From positions 1 to 64,000 of the forward strand of contig NZ_JAMLDX010000019.1 in NCBI RefSeq assembly GCF_024211275.1: a stretch of 64,000 nucleotides of DNA. The letters are read 5' to 3'. The translations under genes were made by a program, and so were the position numbers. Below, one piece after another: positions 11,363-20,548 of the stretch (the stretch's first letter is position 1; the number at the start of each line of letters is the position of its first letter). Source of the stretch: Sphingomonas tagetis. GTDB taxonomy: Bacteria; Pseudomonadota; Alphaproteobacteria; Sphingomonadales; Sphingomonadaceae. The notes under the pieces are model-generated. The model was not told where the DNA came from, ran no database searches, and worked only from the letters and a program-made list of their open reading frames with translations.

Positions 11363-13879
11363 ATGTGGCGCAACTATCTCACCGTCGCCGTCCGCGCACT
11401 GGCCAAAAACCGCGTTTATGCCGGCATCAATATCGTCGGACTCGCGCTCGGCCTCGCTGCATGCATGCTGATCCTGCTCTATGTCCGCTACGAGACCAGC
11501 TATGACAGCTGGATGAAGGGTGCCGACCGCGCTTTCCAGGTGCAGACCGATTACAAGGCGACGCCGCAGGGCGGCGAGGAGATGCACCTCCAGATGAGCG
11601 GCATCGTGGTCGGCAAGACGCTGCAAAAAGACTATCCCGATCAGGTCGAGAAGCTGGTCTGGGTGCGCGGCTTCTCGCCGATCGTGATCCAGGACGGCCA
11701 GGCCGGCGAGATCGAGGATCTGCGCATGGTCGACGGCAATCTGTTCGAGATCCTCGACGTGCCGTTCGTGCGCGGCAGCGGCGCCACCGCCCTGCCCGAC
11801 ACCAATTCGATCGCGCTGAGCGAGAGCGAGGCCAAGCGCCGCTTCGGCACGCTCGACGTTGTCGGCAAGACGCTGACGATCGTCGACAATATGGGCAATG
11901 TCGATTATCGCGTGACCGGGGTATTCAGGGACTGGCCGAAGAATTCGAGCTTCTCCGCCAACGCCGTCGCGCGCTTCGATCTGGGCGTGCAGTTCGCCGA
12001 CCGCATGGGTCAGGTGACCGGCTGGGACAATCAGCAGGGATGGAACTTCGTGCGGCTGCGCTCGCCCGAAGACGCGAAGCTCATCCACCAGCGCATGCCG
12101 GCGTTCGAGAAGCGCAACATTCCGGACGAAGTCACCGGCGACCAGCGCCGCAACCCCGGCGAGTATCAGGACTATCGGCTGACCAACATCCGCAATGTCC
12201 ATCTCGGCGATGCACAGGACGCCGCGGTCAGACCGGGTAACGACCGCCTCACCGTGATCACCTTTGCGATCGTCGCGCTGCTGATCCTCGGCATGGCGTG
12301 CGTCAACTTCACCAACCTCGCCACAGCCCGCGCCTCGCAGCGCGCGCGCGAAGTGGCGCTGCGCAAGGTACTTGGCGCCTCGCGGCCCCAGCTGATCGTC
12401 CAGTTCCTCGGCGAATCCGTGCTGGTCACCGCGATCGCGATGCTGCTGGCGCTCGGGTTGGTCGAGCTGTCGCTGCCGGCGTTCAGCGCGTTCCTCGATG
12501 CGCAGCTCGAGCTGCATTATTTCGGCGCGGGCGGCGTCGCGCTGCCGGCGATCGGGCTGGTGCTGCTGGTCGGCATCGCTGCCGGGCTCTATCCCGCCCT
12601 CTTCCTCGCACGGTTCGAGCCGGCCAAGATCCTCAAGGCCAACAAGTCGGCTGCCGACGCGCACGGCTCGGGCATCTTGCGCAACGCGCTGGTGATCGGC
12701 CAGTTCGCAGTCTCGATCGCACTGATCATCTGCACCGCGGTCATCTATGCCCAGACCGTCTATGCGCAGACCGCCGACGCCGGCTACCGCCGCGACGGGC
12801 TGCTGCAGGTCGGCAATCTCGGCTATCGTGGCGTCGACAACCGCGACGGCCAGGTCGCCGAGCAGCTGCGCCGCATTCCCGGGATCGAAGCCGTGGCGCG
12901 CTCGCAGATCGGCGTCGACCCAGGCAACAATTCGATGAGCCGCGTCTTCCTGCCCGGCAGCACGACGCAGACGGTCGATATCGGCGACTATGCGGTCGAA
13001 CAGGATTTCTTCAAGGCGATGGGCATGAAGCTGCTCGCCGGACGCCTCTTCTCCGAAGCGCAGGGCAAGGACGACGCGACTACCCCGCCGCCGAGCAATC
13101 CCGCCTATCAGGCGGCAGTACAGGCGCTCATCCAGCGCGGTCTCAACGTCGTGATCACGCAGGAAGCGTCGCGAAGGCTCGGCTTCAAGTCACCGCAGGA
13201 CGCGGTCGGCCAGCGCGTCCGCACCGAGGCCGGCAACGACAATGGACTGATCGAATTGACAGTGATCGGCGTGGTCGCCGACGCGCGCTTCCGGTCGGTC
13301 CGCGACCCGCTTCAGCCGATCATCTACACGATGCGCCGCAACGGCTTTGGTGACATCCTCGTCCGCTTCTCGGGCGATCCTGCCAAAGTGCGCGAGCAGG
13401 TCGAGACGGTTTGGAAACGCACCATCCCACAGGTGCCGTTCGGTGCGCGCTTTGCCGAGGACATCGTGCGTCAGCAATATGATCAGGAGACGGCACGCGG
13501 ACAGCTGTTCGCCGCCTTCGCCTTGCTGGCCGTGGTGATCGGCTGTCTTGGCCTGTTCGGTCTCGCCGCCTTCACCGCCGAGCGCCGCACGAAAGAGATC
13601 GGCATCCGCAAGGTGCTTGGGGCGAAGACGCGCGACATCGTCCGCCTGCTGGTATGGCAATTCAGCCGCCCCGTCCTCATCGCCAATCTTATCGCCTGGC
13701 CCGTTGCATGGTGGCTGATGCGCGACTGGCTCAACGGCTTCGATCAACGGATTGCGTTGACCCCGTTGCCCTTCATCACCGCTGGCGCACTCGCATTGTT
13801 GATCGCGATAAACACCGTGGGCTGGCACGCATTCCGAGTGGCGCGGACGAGCCCGGTTCAAGCGCTGCGCTACGAGTGA
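11363..13879 (+). CDS. MacB-like FtsX-domain ABC permease
   Basis: The 838-residue permease starts with an N-terminal membrane segment (about residues 20-38), then a periplasmic MacB-type core, an FtsX block (about 285-430, ASQRAREVALRKVLGA), a second periplasmic core and a second FtsX block near the C-terminus (RRTKEIGIRKVLGA). The two internally repeated halves fit the long FtsX permeases found with a separate ATPase and an HlyD protein. It probably exports a peptide, lipid or antibiotic; the substrate is unknown. Last gene of the sigma-54 exporter unit. Confidence 0.93.
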   Translation: MWRNYLTVAVRALAKNRVYAGINIVGLALGLAACMLILLYVRYETSYDSWMKGADRAFQVQTDYKATPQGGEEMHLQMSGIVVGKTLQKDYPDQVEKLVWVRGFSPIVIQDGQAGEIEDLRMVDGNLFEILDVPFVRGSGATALPDTNSIALSESEAKRRFGTLDVVGKTLTIVDNMGNVDYRVTGVFRDWPKNSSFSANAVARFDLGVQFADRMGQVTGWDNQQGWNFVRLRSPEDAKLIHQRMPAFEKRNIPDEVTGDQRRNPGEYQDYRLTNIRNVHLGDAQDAAVRPGNDRLTVITFAIVALLILGMACVNFTNLATARASQRAREVALRKVLGASRPQLIVQFLGESVLVTAIAMLLALGLVELSLPAFSAFLDAQLELHYFGAGGVALPAIGLVLLVGIAAGLYPALFLARFEPAKILKANKSAADAHGSGILRNALVIGQFAVSIALIICTAVIYAQTVYAQTADAGYRRDGLLQVGNLGYRGVDNRDGQVAEQLRRIPGIEAVARSQIGVDPGNNSMSRVFLPGSTTQTVDIGDYAVEQDFFKAMGMKLLAGRLFSEAQGKDDATTPPPSNPAYQAAVQALIQRGLNVVITQEASRRLGFKSPQDAVGQRVRTEAGNDNGLIELTVIGVVADARFRSVRDPLQPIIYTMRRNGFGDILVRFSGDPAKVREQVETVWKRTIPQVPFGARFAEDIVRQQYDQETARGQLFAAFALLAVVIGCLGLFGLAAFTAERRTKEIGIRKVLGAKTRDIVRLLVWQFSRPVLIANLIAWPVAWWLMRDWLNGFDQRIALTPLPFITAGALALLIAINTVGWHAFRVARTSPVQALRYE

Positions 13880-14191
13880 AGCGCGCATCGTCACGGAATT
13901 TCGCGGCAGCTTTCGGTGCGATGGTGTGCGGAACTTGCGGCCGCCGTCGGGGTGTTTCTTACGATCGCCAAATTTCAACGTTCAGATGATGCCGACATTG
14001 CCGCTTCTCGGCGGTCACTGGTTGCCGAAAAATTGCCAGTCGATCCTCTCAATGGGGCATCAGCGAGGAGACAGGACTGCGGACAAGCCTTGACACGACT
14101 TGCCGAAAGCGCAGCCCCGCTGATTAGCGTTTGGCGCTCCCGACCATACGTGTTCTACCTGTGGCGGGGCAAATACATCGGGGGCAAGCAG
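13880..14191. other. Non-coding gap between exporter and APC permease
   Basis: No convincing gene. The APC frame stays open upstream through this stretch, but its residues look non-coding and there is a better ATG at 14192. No terminator or clear promoter was recognised. Confidence 0.5.
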
Positions 14192-15520
14192 ATGCATCAG
14201 GGCGATGGCAGCCATCTGCTGCGCGTATTGGGCGTGGCGTTCGGCATTGCGGTCGTTGTCGGCGGGACCATCGGCCAGGGTATCCTGCGCACGCCGGGGC
14301 TTGTGGCCGCGGGTGTCCCCGATCCGGCGCTGATCATCGGCCTTTGGCTGCTCGGCGGCTTTGTCTCCTATGTCGATGCCATGTCGACGGTCGAGCTCGC
14401 ATCCTCGATCCGCCGCACGGGTGGGCCTTTCGCCTTCGTTGACGCGGCCTTCGGGCCGATCCTCGGCCTCGCTGTGGGCATTGCTGACTGGCTCGCAGGG
14501 ATCGGCGTTTGTGGCTTCGTCTCCGTCGTCTTCGGCGAGTATCTACACCGCCTCGGCATTGCCACCTCCATACCGCTCGGCGTGCTCGCCGCGCTGCTGG
14601 TCCTGGCGATCGGTGCAATCCATTTGTGTGGCACGAAGATCGGCGGGCTATCGCAGGAAGTGGGCAGCGCGATCAAGGCGGCTCTCTTCACCATCCTGGT
14701 CGGCGCGCTGTGCTTTGCGCCGCGCGGAGTGTCGGTACCCTCCGACATCCCACCGGCAGCGGTCACTGCGGGCGGGATCATCGTCGCTATCCGCGGCGTG
14801 TTCGGAACCTATTCGGGCTGGAACAGCGCGGCCTATTTTTGCGAGGAAGTATACAATCCCAAACGCGATATCGCGCGGGCCACCTTCATGGGCATTCTGG
14901 CAGTCACGGCGATCTACGTGCTGGTCAACCTAGCGCTGTTGAGCGTGCTCTCGCCCGCCGAGATGGCGGGCTCGAACTTGGTCGCGGCGGATGCGGCGGC
15001 GCGGGTCTTCGGTCCGCGCGCAGATATGATTGTCACCGCGATCTCGCTAATCTCGCTTGTCACCCTGCTGAATGCGGCGGTGATGATCTATCCCCGCATC
15101 CTTTTTGCTCTCGCGCGCACAAGGGAGATTCCGCACCTGGCGCACGTCGCGGACAACGGCACCCCACGGCTTTCCATGCTGGTGACCGTGGCGGCGGGCG
15201 CACTGCTGGCGACGATCGGCATTTACGAAATGCTGCTCGCCTTCAGTGTGTCGCTGCTCGCGGCGACTGGCGTCTGCGTCAACGCGGCGGCAGTCGTCAT
15301 GCGGCGCCGCTTCCCCACCCTGCCGCGCCCCTATGCAATGCCGTTTTTCCCGCTCCCGGCAATATTCGCAATGGTAGTTAACGCGGCACTCCTGGTCGCC
15401 TTCTTCGTCGAGGACGCGCTGACAGCGGCACAAGCCTTGGCCCTGCTGGTGGTGCTTACCCTCGGCGTGTTCTTGGCGACCCAGCGTGGACGAATCGCCC
15501 GGGTAACTTCTGAATTTTAA
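14192..15520 (+). CDS. APC-superfamily amino acid permease
   Basis: The 442-residue integral membrane protein has about twelve hydrophobic segments and the APC helix-1 motif GGTIGQGILRTPG near residue 25, where the backbone binds the amino group of the substrate. The sequence YFCEEVYNPKRDIARATF in the middle is also typical of the LAT/APC transporters. The start at 14192 (MHQGDG) follows a G-rich stretch and directly precedes the first membrane segment. Substrate unknown; apparently a single-gene unit. Confidence 0.9.
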   Translation: MHQGDGSHLLRVLGVAFGIAVVVGGTIGQGILRTPGLVAAGVPDPALIIGLWLLGGFVSYVDAMSTVELASSIRRTGGPFAFVDAAFGPILGLAVGIADWLAGIGVCGFVSVVFGEYLHRLGIATSIPLGVLAALLVLAIGAIHLCGTKIGGLSQEVGSAIKAALFTILVGALCFAPRGVSVPSDIPPAAVTAGGIIVAIRGVFGTYSGWNSAAYFCEEVYNPKRDIARATFMGILAVTAIYVLVNLALLSVLSPAEMAGSNLVAADAAARVFGPRADMIVTAISLISLVTLLNAAVMIYPRILFALARTREIPHLAHVADNGTPRLSMLVTVAAGALLATIGIYEMLLAFSVSLLAATGVCVNAAAVVMRRRFPTLPRPYAMPFFPLPAIFAMVVNAALLVAFFVEDALTAAQALALLVVLTLGVFLATQRGRIARVTSEF

Positions 15521-15994
15521 AAGCAGCATTCGAGGCGTTGGAAGGCTCCACAGGGACGGGGATGCATGGATCTTGGAATGGACTGCAGCTATCGCCTCGG
15601 CTGCGAGCAATGCTGCGCCGTTCCGGCTGACGAGACGGCAGGTCCTGGCCTACGGCCCGTTGAGGGACGATGCCGAGCCCACTACGCCCTGGTTGGTGCA
15701 ATCGCCGCGGGGTTGGCGTCTGGGGCGGAATTCGGATGTCATTTCCTATCTTGCCGGGCGCGATTTCCCCGCTGCGTTCGCCGAAGATCCACCATATTGC
15801 GGCCTGTGCCGACCGTGAGACGGCCCTGCCGCCGCATACGGCCAGCTCAAGATCTGCTTGCAGCAGTGACTGCGATTGGACGACCCCATCACCCATCATT
15901 CGACGTTCCCGCGCTCCGCGCGCGCCGCCAGCAGGGGTTCGGGCCGACCACCACTCCTCGCGGTCAAGCGGCTCATTGACCTCGGTCCGCCGTC
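15521..15994. other. Gap without a supported gene
   Basis: Open frames cross this stretch on both strands but none shows a recognisable domain, a ribosome site or consistent codon use. I see no gene here. Confidence 0.5.
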
Positions 15995-16228
15995 TCAAGC
16001 GCCCTTTGTGCGAGGATCCCCGAACATTGTGAGCATCTGTGCGGCGAGGCCACATAATGCGCCGATTGCCGCGCATTTGGCGACCATTGAGAATTCGAAG
16101 CCGTTGAGCGCAGCGACGACAAGGCCGATGGACATGCCGATTGTCGACCCGTCCCAAATGGCGCTTTTCTCGCCCTTGAAGCTCGCCAGGAGGGCCGCAC
16201 CTGCAGTCCCGTAGACAATCCACCACAT
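15995..16228 (-). CDS. Small hypothetical membrane protein
   Basis: The 77-residue product starts with a hydrophobic segment (MWWIVYGTAGAALLASF), has a short polar loop with SAIWDGSTIG, and a second hydrophobic pair in the C-terminal half. The start at 16228 is supported by GGGGAGG 5-6 nt upstream. I do not recognise a family. It lies just downstream of another hypothetical gene on the same strand (gap 20 nt), so the two may be co-transcribed. Confidence 0.7.
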   Translation of the reverse strand: MWWIVYGTAGAALLASFKGEKSAIWDGSTIGMSIGLVVAALNGFEFSMVAKCAAIGALCGLAAQMLTMFGDPRTKGA

Positions 16229-16248
16229 GTTGTTGCCTCCCCGAAACA

Positions 16249-16614
16249 TCATGCGCTGAATTTCGTTACCGATTTCACATCCTTCGCGAAAAAAGGGTTG
16301 GGCCACGGCGATCGCTCGCCCCAGTGGAAAATCAGACAGGGGTGACCGGGGATGATCGCGGCGATCTCGGTGTCGCTGAAGACCGGCGCATCCATCCAGT
16401 GCCTACGAGAGAACTTTCTCTCCCGCGCTCGAACGCCGCGCAATTGAGAACCAACGGTGGCAGTCCAGTCGACCCCACCCAGTTGAAAGGTGATCGAATA
16501 TATTCGCTCCTCGTTGGGCGGAACGGAGCCACCACCCGTCGCCGCGAACGCGCCGTAAATCGCTTCTTGCCGATCAGCGGACACGCCGGGAATGTAGAAC
16601 TTGGGCGGTCGCAT
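16249..16614 (-). CDS. Hypothetical protein
   Basis: A 121-residue soluble protein without signal peptide or membrane segment. It is rich in aromatic residues (HPCLIFHWGERSPWP, YSITFQLGGVDWTATVG). Codon use fits the neighbours. No family recognised. It precedes the small membrane protein gene by 20 nt. The upstream region (16615-16911) has no obvious promoter and holds no other gene that I can see. Confidence 0.6.
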   Translation of the reverse strand: MRPPKFYIPGVSADRQEAIYGAFAATGGGSVPPNEERIYSITFQLGGVDWTATVGSQLRGVRARERKFSRRHWMDAPVFSDTEIAAIIPGHPCLIFHWGERSPWPNPFFAKDVKSVTKFSA

Positions 16615-16911
16615 GCGCCAGACTTAGCAAGGCTCGATTGCGATGGCCACGGGAGCGCCCTGCAGATCTTCGACTTGCAGCTGATCTGGGAGCCATTGCC
16701 TGCTGAACACCCTATCAAATCATAGGGGTTTGTTCACGACCTGGGACTAGTGGAGCGAGGTCGCCCCGGCATCGGACAGCATCCGCCGGGGCGGCCGTCG
16801 CTTCAAAGGCTACTGGCCCGGAAATGCCTACCGCCCATTAACCAGCATCAATGTGATCGCACCAATATCGGCTTAAGGTCGATTGCAGACGTATTAGCGG
16901 TGGAGGCGGCA
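16615..16911. other. Divergent intergenic region
   Basis: Lies between the two minus-strand hypothetical genes and the plus-strand small gene at 16912. No recognisable gene; only GGAGG before 16912 stands out. Confidence 0.4.
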
Positions 16912-17109
16912 ATGCGATCGGACGATATAGCATATTATCGTGAGCGGGCGCGCCAGGAGCGGGTCAAGGCGTGTGGCTGCGAAAACAACGCGGTGGCGCT
17001 CGTCCATCTCGAAATGGCTGATGCATATGAAAGGCGACTGGAAGCTGCGACCGTCCAGTTACATCTCGTACCTGCGTGGACGCACGGGAAGATCGGAATC
17101 GCGTCCTGA
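16912..17109 (+). CDS. Small stress-type protein of the YxxRAxxER family, copy A
   Basis: A 65-residue protein with the pattern AYYRERARQERVKA, then H-x3-MADAYERR in a second helix. The same pattern occurs at 26535-26714, 50539-50730 and, more weakly, 60223-60471, plus a decayed copy at 38096-38255. The two helices probably form a coiled-coil hairpin. Start at 16912 is fixed by GGAGG 6 nt upstream. Function unknown; the other copies sit beside stress genes. Confidence 0.75.
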   Translation: MRSDDIAYYRERARQERVKACGCENNAVALVHLEMADAYERRLEAATVQLHLVPAWTHGKIGIAS

Positions 17110-17290
17110 TTTGGCGCCATACGCAATAGGTGTTGAGACCCTTTGCTGTCCCAAAATGGGGCATCCGCTCAAAAAGTGAGGATCGATCGGAACTCTGAGG
17201 CATCTGGTTAATTAGCGTTAATGCGATCTTGGATCCAAGATTGTGCGGTTCGCCGTATCACGCATCACCACAGTCTAAGGGTTCACGTTC

Positions 17291-17944
17291 ATGACGATGA
17301 AGACGCTTTTTGCGGCTGCCGCGCTTGCCGCCAGCCTAGTTGCTGGTTCAGCCAACGCGGCCAGTTTCTTTACCACGCCCGGGTCGGCCGCCTCGTTTGC
17401 AGCACCTGCCGGTAATGCGACAATCAACTTCAACGGAGCGCTTCCTGCCGGCTTCACGCTCTCCGGCGGGCCGCTGGTTCAGCTGATTACAGGTGACACC
17501 GCCACTTCGGCCGAGCCGGCGTTCAGCGATGGCAGCCGTTATCTCTCCGTGGCCGGCGGTGGCGCGGCAACCCTGGCGAATGCGACTGTTGGCTACAACA
17601 CCGTCAGCATTTTCCTGGGTTCGATCGATGCGTTCAATGGCGTCGATCTGCTGGATGCGGTTGGGAATGTCATTGGAAGCTGGGAAGGCTGGGCATTCTC
17701 GACGCCGGCTAATGGGAATCAGGAAATCCCGAATACCAATCGGCGGATCACGTTCGCGCGTAGCGAGGGCGATGCATTGATCAGCGGTATTCGGATCCGC
17801 AGCGCTTTCAATTCGGCAGAAGTCGACAATGTCGTCTTCGCGGTACCCGAAGCCTCGACCTGGGCGATGATGTTGTTGGGCTTTGGCTTGGCAGGCATGG
17901 CAATCCGCTCGCGCCGTCGCCAGCCTAAGGTCGTGTTTGCCTGA
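17291..17944 (+). CDS. PEPxxWA-CTERM sorting domain protein
   Basis: The 217-residue protein begins with a signal peptide (MTMKTLFAAAALAASLVAG, cleavage after ANA) and ends with the PEP-CTERM tripartite signal: PEASTWAMML, a hydrophobic helix and the basic tail RSRRRQPK. Such proteins are exported and processed by an exosortase. The body is beta-rich, with a pattern like other PEPxxWA proteins of sphingomonads. No exosortase gene is in the window. A strong hairpin follows the gene. Confidence 0.92.
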   Translation: MTMKTLFAAAALAASLVAGSANAASFFTTPGSAASFAAPAGNATINFNGALPAGFTLSGGPLVQLITGDTATSAEPAFSDGSRYLSVAGGGAATLANATVGYNTVSIFLGSIDAFNGVDLLDAVGNVIGSWEGWAFSTPANGNQEIPNTNRRITFARSEGDALISGIRIRSAFNSAEVDNVVFAVPEASTWAMMLLGFGLAGMAIRSRRRQPKVVFA

Positions 17945-17963
17945 CACAAATATGTTCGTGAAG

Positions 17964-17993
17964 GATGCCGGGCCTCACGCCCGGCATCTCTTT
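17964..17993 (+). terminator. Intrinsic terminator after the PEP-CTERM gene
   Basis: A perfect 10-bp stem GATGCCGGGC/GCCCGGCATC with a 5-nt loop is followed by TCTTT, 20 nt after the stop codon. Confidence 0.8.
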
Positions 17994-18120
17994 ACGTGCG
18001 CAACGCCAAATCGACTCCGGGAATTCTGGGGTTCGCACGCTGCAGCCATGCTTGTGCGACTGCTCTCGACAAGCGGTTGCCGCACGGAACAGTTGGTGTG
18101 TTTTTTGGCATCGTGCGGCA

Positions 18121-18306
18121 CTAGGCGCCGTCGCCATCGGACTTGCGCCCGAATGTCCCATGCCGTTCGATCATCCGCTGACGGTAGGCTTCCGTTTCGC
18201 GTCGGCGCTGCCGAGCAATTCTACGGCCTGGCGCATTATAGCGTGCAAGGCCAACGCAACAGACCATTAGACCAACAAAACTCGACACCAGTAATATGGT
18301 CGCCAT
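18121..18306 (-). CDS. Small hypothetical single-pass membrane protein
   Basis: The 61-residue product has one N-terminal membrane segment (ATILLVSSFVGLMVCCVGLA) followed by a strongly basic, charged tail (RRIARQRRRETEAYRQRM). The ATG at 18306 has a GAGG just upstream. No family recognised. Stands alone; the surrounding 270-nt stretch to 18580 has no other supported gene. Confidence 0.55.
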   Translation of the reverse strand: MATILLVSSFVGLMVCCVGLARYNAPGRRIARQRRRETEAYRQRMIERHGTFGRKSDGDGA

Positions 18307-18580
18307 CCTCAATTCCGATGATCGAATCCTGTGCTGCGCATAACGGCCGATTGGCGGAACGGCTCCGTCTGGGGAGATGGGTCACGCCCCGTTTCAGACA
18401 TGACTTGGTGTGCGGGAAAAAGAGGGCCATCTCGAGCGGCGCTGATCATCGCAGGAAGGGGTTGCCTGCCCGTTCGCTTGCCACCCAATTTGCGTCGTCG
18501 TCCTCCTGGCGGCGCGCCGGCAGCGGGCGTGCTGCACGCGACCCTGGTTCGGGACTAGCGCAAATGGTGGGCTGCACGTC

Positions 18581-19069
18581 TTAACGCGGTCGCCTGCAAG
18601 CTTTTCCCTGGTACTGAAACCGGACGGTGCGGTACTCTTTGCCGTTCCACCGCTGCACGGGGAAGCAAAAACCCTGCCCTGCTATCTCGATGTCGGGCCA
18701 GCCGCGAGTTCCCTTTTCCTTGAGCACGTTCGCGATCCCTTCGCTACCGACAATCAGCTTCCAGGTGGAATTTGCCTGCTTGCTGACGATCACGAAGCCG
18801 ACTTCATCGCCGCCGTAGCAAAAGCTGCTTCCCTCCGTGATAATCGCTTCAGGTCGACCATCGCCGTTCAGGTCTCTGATCTCTTCGATCTTGCCCGGCT
18901 CGTAAACGCTGCCCCGAGGTGCGTCGCACGCGCGCCATTGTCCACTTACCTGTTTGAAGCCAGCGGCGCGAAAAGCTGCAGCCCGATCGACGCTGGATAA
19001 CTGAGCCTGAGCATCAGCTGGCACAGCAATGAAGGCTAAGGCTAGAGTGGATGCAGCGATGAGATGCAT
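18581..19069 (-). CDS. Secreted hypothetical protein with a DxNxDGxxE motif
   Basis: The 162-residue protein has a signal peptide (HLIAASTLALAFIAVPADA, cut near residue 20), a calcium-loop-like DLNGDGRPEAII segment and four cysteines that could form disulfides. This suggests a periplasmic or secreted protein with an FG-GAP/VCBS-like loop. AGGAGG lies 6 nt before the ATG. Function unknown; monocistronic. Confidence 0.75.
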   Translation of the reverse strand: MHLIAASTLALAFIAVPADAQAQLSSVDRAAAFRAAGFKQVSGQWRACDAPRGSVYEPGKIEEIRDLNGDGRPEAIITEGSSFCYGGDEVGFVIVSKQANSTWKLIVGSEGIANVLKEKGTRGWPDIEIAGQGFCFPVQRWNGKEYRTVRFQYQGKACRRPR

Positions 19070-19386
19070 GGCGTCCTCCTATGGCTCGTGAGCGACCCAG
19101 CCAGCAATGAACCGCGATTGCAACGCTCGCAAGGACCGCTTGCGACGCAAACCAGGCCATTCAATCACGCCACGGCGCTTCCCCGGCGGACGTTCCGCTT
19201 GCCGGAACCAGCGATCTGCCCGGGAATGTCCGCGATCAGGGCGCGTCGCTGACGGGCAGTTCACAATAAGAGCTGCCCCACAACTCCCGGTCCGAACGCA
19301 AATTACCAGCTGACTGCTATCAGTGACGGGAAACCATCATTCCGACCACCCGAAACTTCTCGTCGCGCTCGATTCTAGCAAACGAT
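19070..19386. other. Gap without a supported gene
   Basis: No convincing open frame. A GGAAC-N17-CGTG sequence on the minus strand (about 19168-19193) is a poor EcfG match about 100 nt upstream of the secreted protein gene; I do not call it. Confidence 0.4.
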
Positions 19387-19614
19387 TCATACGGCCCTTC
19401 GCTCGTCCAGCACAGCATCGCGACCGAGCGCTTCGCGCACCTTCGCGGCCAGGCTCGCATCAGTGAAGGGCTTGGAAATAAGGTCCACACCTGCTTCCAG
19501 CCTGTCGTCGCGCATGATCGCGTCGCGCGTGTAGCCCGAAGCGAACAAGACCTTCAGCTGCCGATGAATCGCGCGCGCCTTGTCCGCGACCTCTTCACCC
19601 GACATGTTCGGCAT
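19387..19614 (-). pseudogene. C-terminal half of a response-regulator receiver domain
   Basis: The 75 codons read MPNMSGEEVADKAR, then LKVLFASGYTRDAI and a conserved LISKPFT, i.e. beta4-alpha5 of a CheY-like receiver as found at the C-terminus of hybrid kinases. The N-terminal half with the acidic pocket and phosphoacceptor aspartate is absent, and nothing upstream encodes it. GGGAG lies 4 nt before the ATG, so the remnant could still be translated. Most likely a gene fragment. Confidence 0.75.
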
Positions 19615-19683
19615 TGGTCTCCCATTTCACACTGGAGCCACGCTGGTTAGCCGAGGTTGGCCGAGCGGGCGCGGCCGTTTCAT

Positions 19684-20034
19684 TCATTCACGGGGACATA
19701 GTCCTTCCTGATCCTGACGGACACGTTCGATCTCTTCTTCATCACGATTTTCCAAACCGATAAGGTCGTTGCGCGCGGCCGCATTGACCTTGATGAGCTC
19801 GTCGATCTTCGCCTGTAGAGCCGCCCCATCCCTGTTTTGCGTTGCCTGCAGAATAGGCAACAGCAACAGCGTGACGATGCTGATTGAGATATTGGCGCCG
19901 CCGAGAAAATGCTCGTCTCCCGACGCGTAAGCTGCCGCGCCCACGATCGAGAGCGCGATGCAAACCATAAGCATGGCCGGTCGGCCGCTGAAACGAGCGC
20001 AACCAGTTGCGAAACGGTCGAACAGCCTTTTCAA
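19684..20034 (-). CDS. Low-affinity iron permease family protein
   Basis: The 116-residue protein starts LKRLFDRFATGCARFSGRPA, has two membrane segments (about residues 21-62) and then the family hallmark TQNRDGAALQAKIDELI and a charged tail with LIGLENRDEEEIERVR. This matches the short bacterial members of the low-affinity iron permease family; iron transport itself is not proven for them. A TTG start at 20034 is preferred because GGAGGAGG lies about 6 nt upstream. It diverges from the repeat-protein gene. Confidence 0.88.
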   Translation of the reverse strand: MKRLFDRFATGCARFSGRPAMLMVCIALSIVGAAAYASGDEHFLGGANISISIVTLLLLPILQATQNRDGAALQAKIDELIKVNAAARNDLIGLENRDEEEIERVRQDQEGLCPRE

Positions 20035-20061
20035 CGGAACCTCCTCCGCTCGTGCGCTGGG

Positions 20062-20086
20062 ATAACTCAAGGAAGGCGGCGGCGTT
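20062..20086 (-). promoter_or_regulatory. EcfG-like promoter before the iron-permease-like gene
   Basis: Minus-strand GGAAC-N16-AGTT, one mismatch from consensus, about 28 nt upstream of the TTG start. Confidence 0.4.
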
Positions 20087-20145
20087 CCTGTCCGCTGACG
20101 ATGTCTGGCAGCTTTGGCATCGTTACCGGTTCGCGCCGCAGGCAA

Positions 20146-20171
20146 GGAACTCTCATGCCGGCGAGTCCGTT
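20146..20171 (+). promoter_or_regulatory. EcfG (general stress) promoter before the repeat protein
   Basis: GGAAC at 20146-20150, a 17-nt spacer and CGTT at 20168-20171 match the general-stress sigma consensus exactly. Predicted transcription start is about 40 nt before the ATG at 20220. Confidence 0.65.
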
Positions 20172-20219
20172 GAGACGCCTGACCCGCCAAGCCGGGGCAA
20201 ACCAATGTAGGAGAGTATC

Positions 20220-20528
20220 ATGGAAGATCGTGATCCGCGGTATCAGGGTTCGGAAAAGCCGAACGATACGCTGGGCGAAAAGATCGCCAATGCGCTGGAC
20301 GGCCATGACGATCCCAATCGGGGACCGATCGATCGCCTCGTCAACGCGGTCGAAGGGAAGGACGACCCTGACAGGGGCCCGATCGACAGAGCGGAGAATG
20401 CCCTCGATGGCACAGACGATCCCAATCGCGGCCCCCTCGACAGGACCGAAAACGCGCTTGATGGTCGGGATGACCCGAACAGGGGGCCAGTCGATCGGCT
20501 CGAGAACGCGGCCGATCGCGCGCTTTAA
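20220..20528 (+). CDS. 18-residue tandem-repeat acidic/basic protein
   Basis: The 102-residue, probably disordered protein has four near-identical 18-residue units of the form NALDGxDDPNRGPxDRxE (from about residue 24), plus a partial fifth (NAADRAL). No signal peptide, cysteine or membrane segment. The DDPNRGP core resembles neither a known enzyme motif nor a standard repeat that I know. An exact EcfG-type promoter precedes it and a hairpin follows, so it is likely a general-stress protein. Function unknown. Confidence 0.8.
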   Translation: MEDRDPRYQGSEKPNDTLGEKIANALDGHDDPNRGPIDRLVNAVEGKDDPDRGPIDRAENALDGTDDPNRGPLDRTENALDGRDDPNRGPVDRLENAADRAL

Positions 20529-20548
20529 GGGATTTCCCTCTGAACTGG

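Noticed and set aside
13935..13965. GGAAC-N18-TGTT sequence as an EcfG promoter before the APC gene
   Set aside because: Spacer is too long and it lies more than 200 nt from the start.
13916..14191. Upstream extension of the APC permease by 92 codons
   Set aside because: The extension lacks permease similarity and a good ATG with G-rich leader exists at 14192.
15456..16226. 256-codon minus-strand frame overlapping the APC end and the small membrane protein
   Set aside because: Low-quality composition; a better supported gene with ribosome site uses another frame in the same place.
20220..20528. The regular 54-nt repeats as a CRISPR-like array
   Set aside because: The repeats are contiguous, in frame and without variable spacers; they encode a repeat protein.
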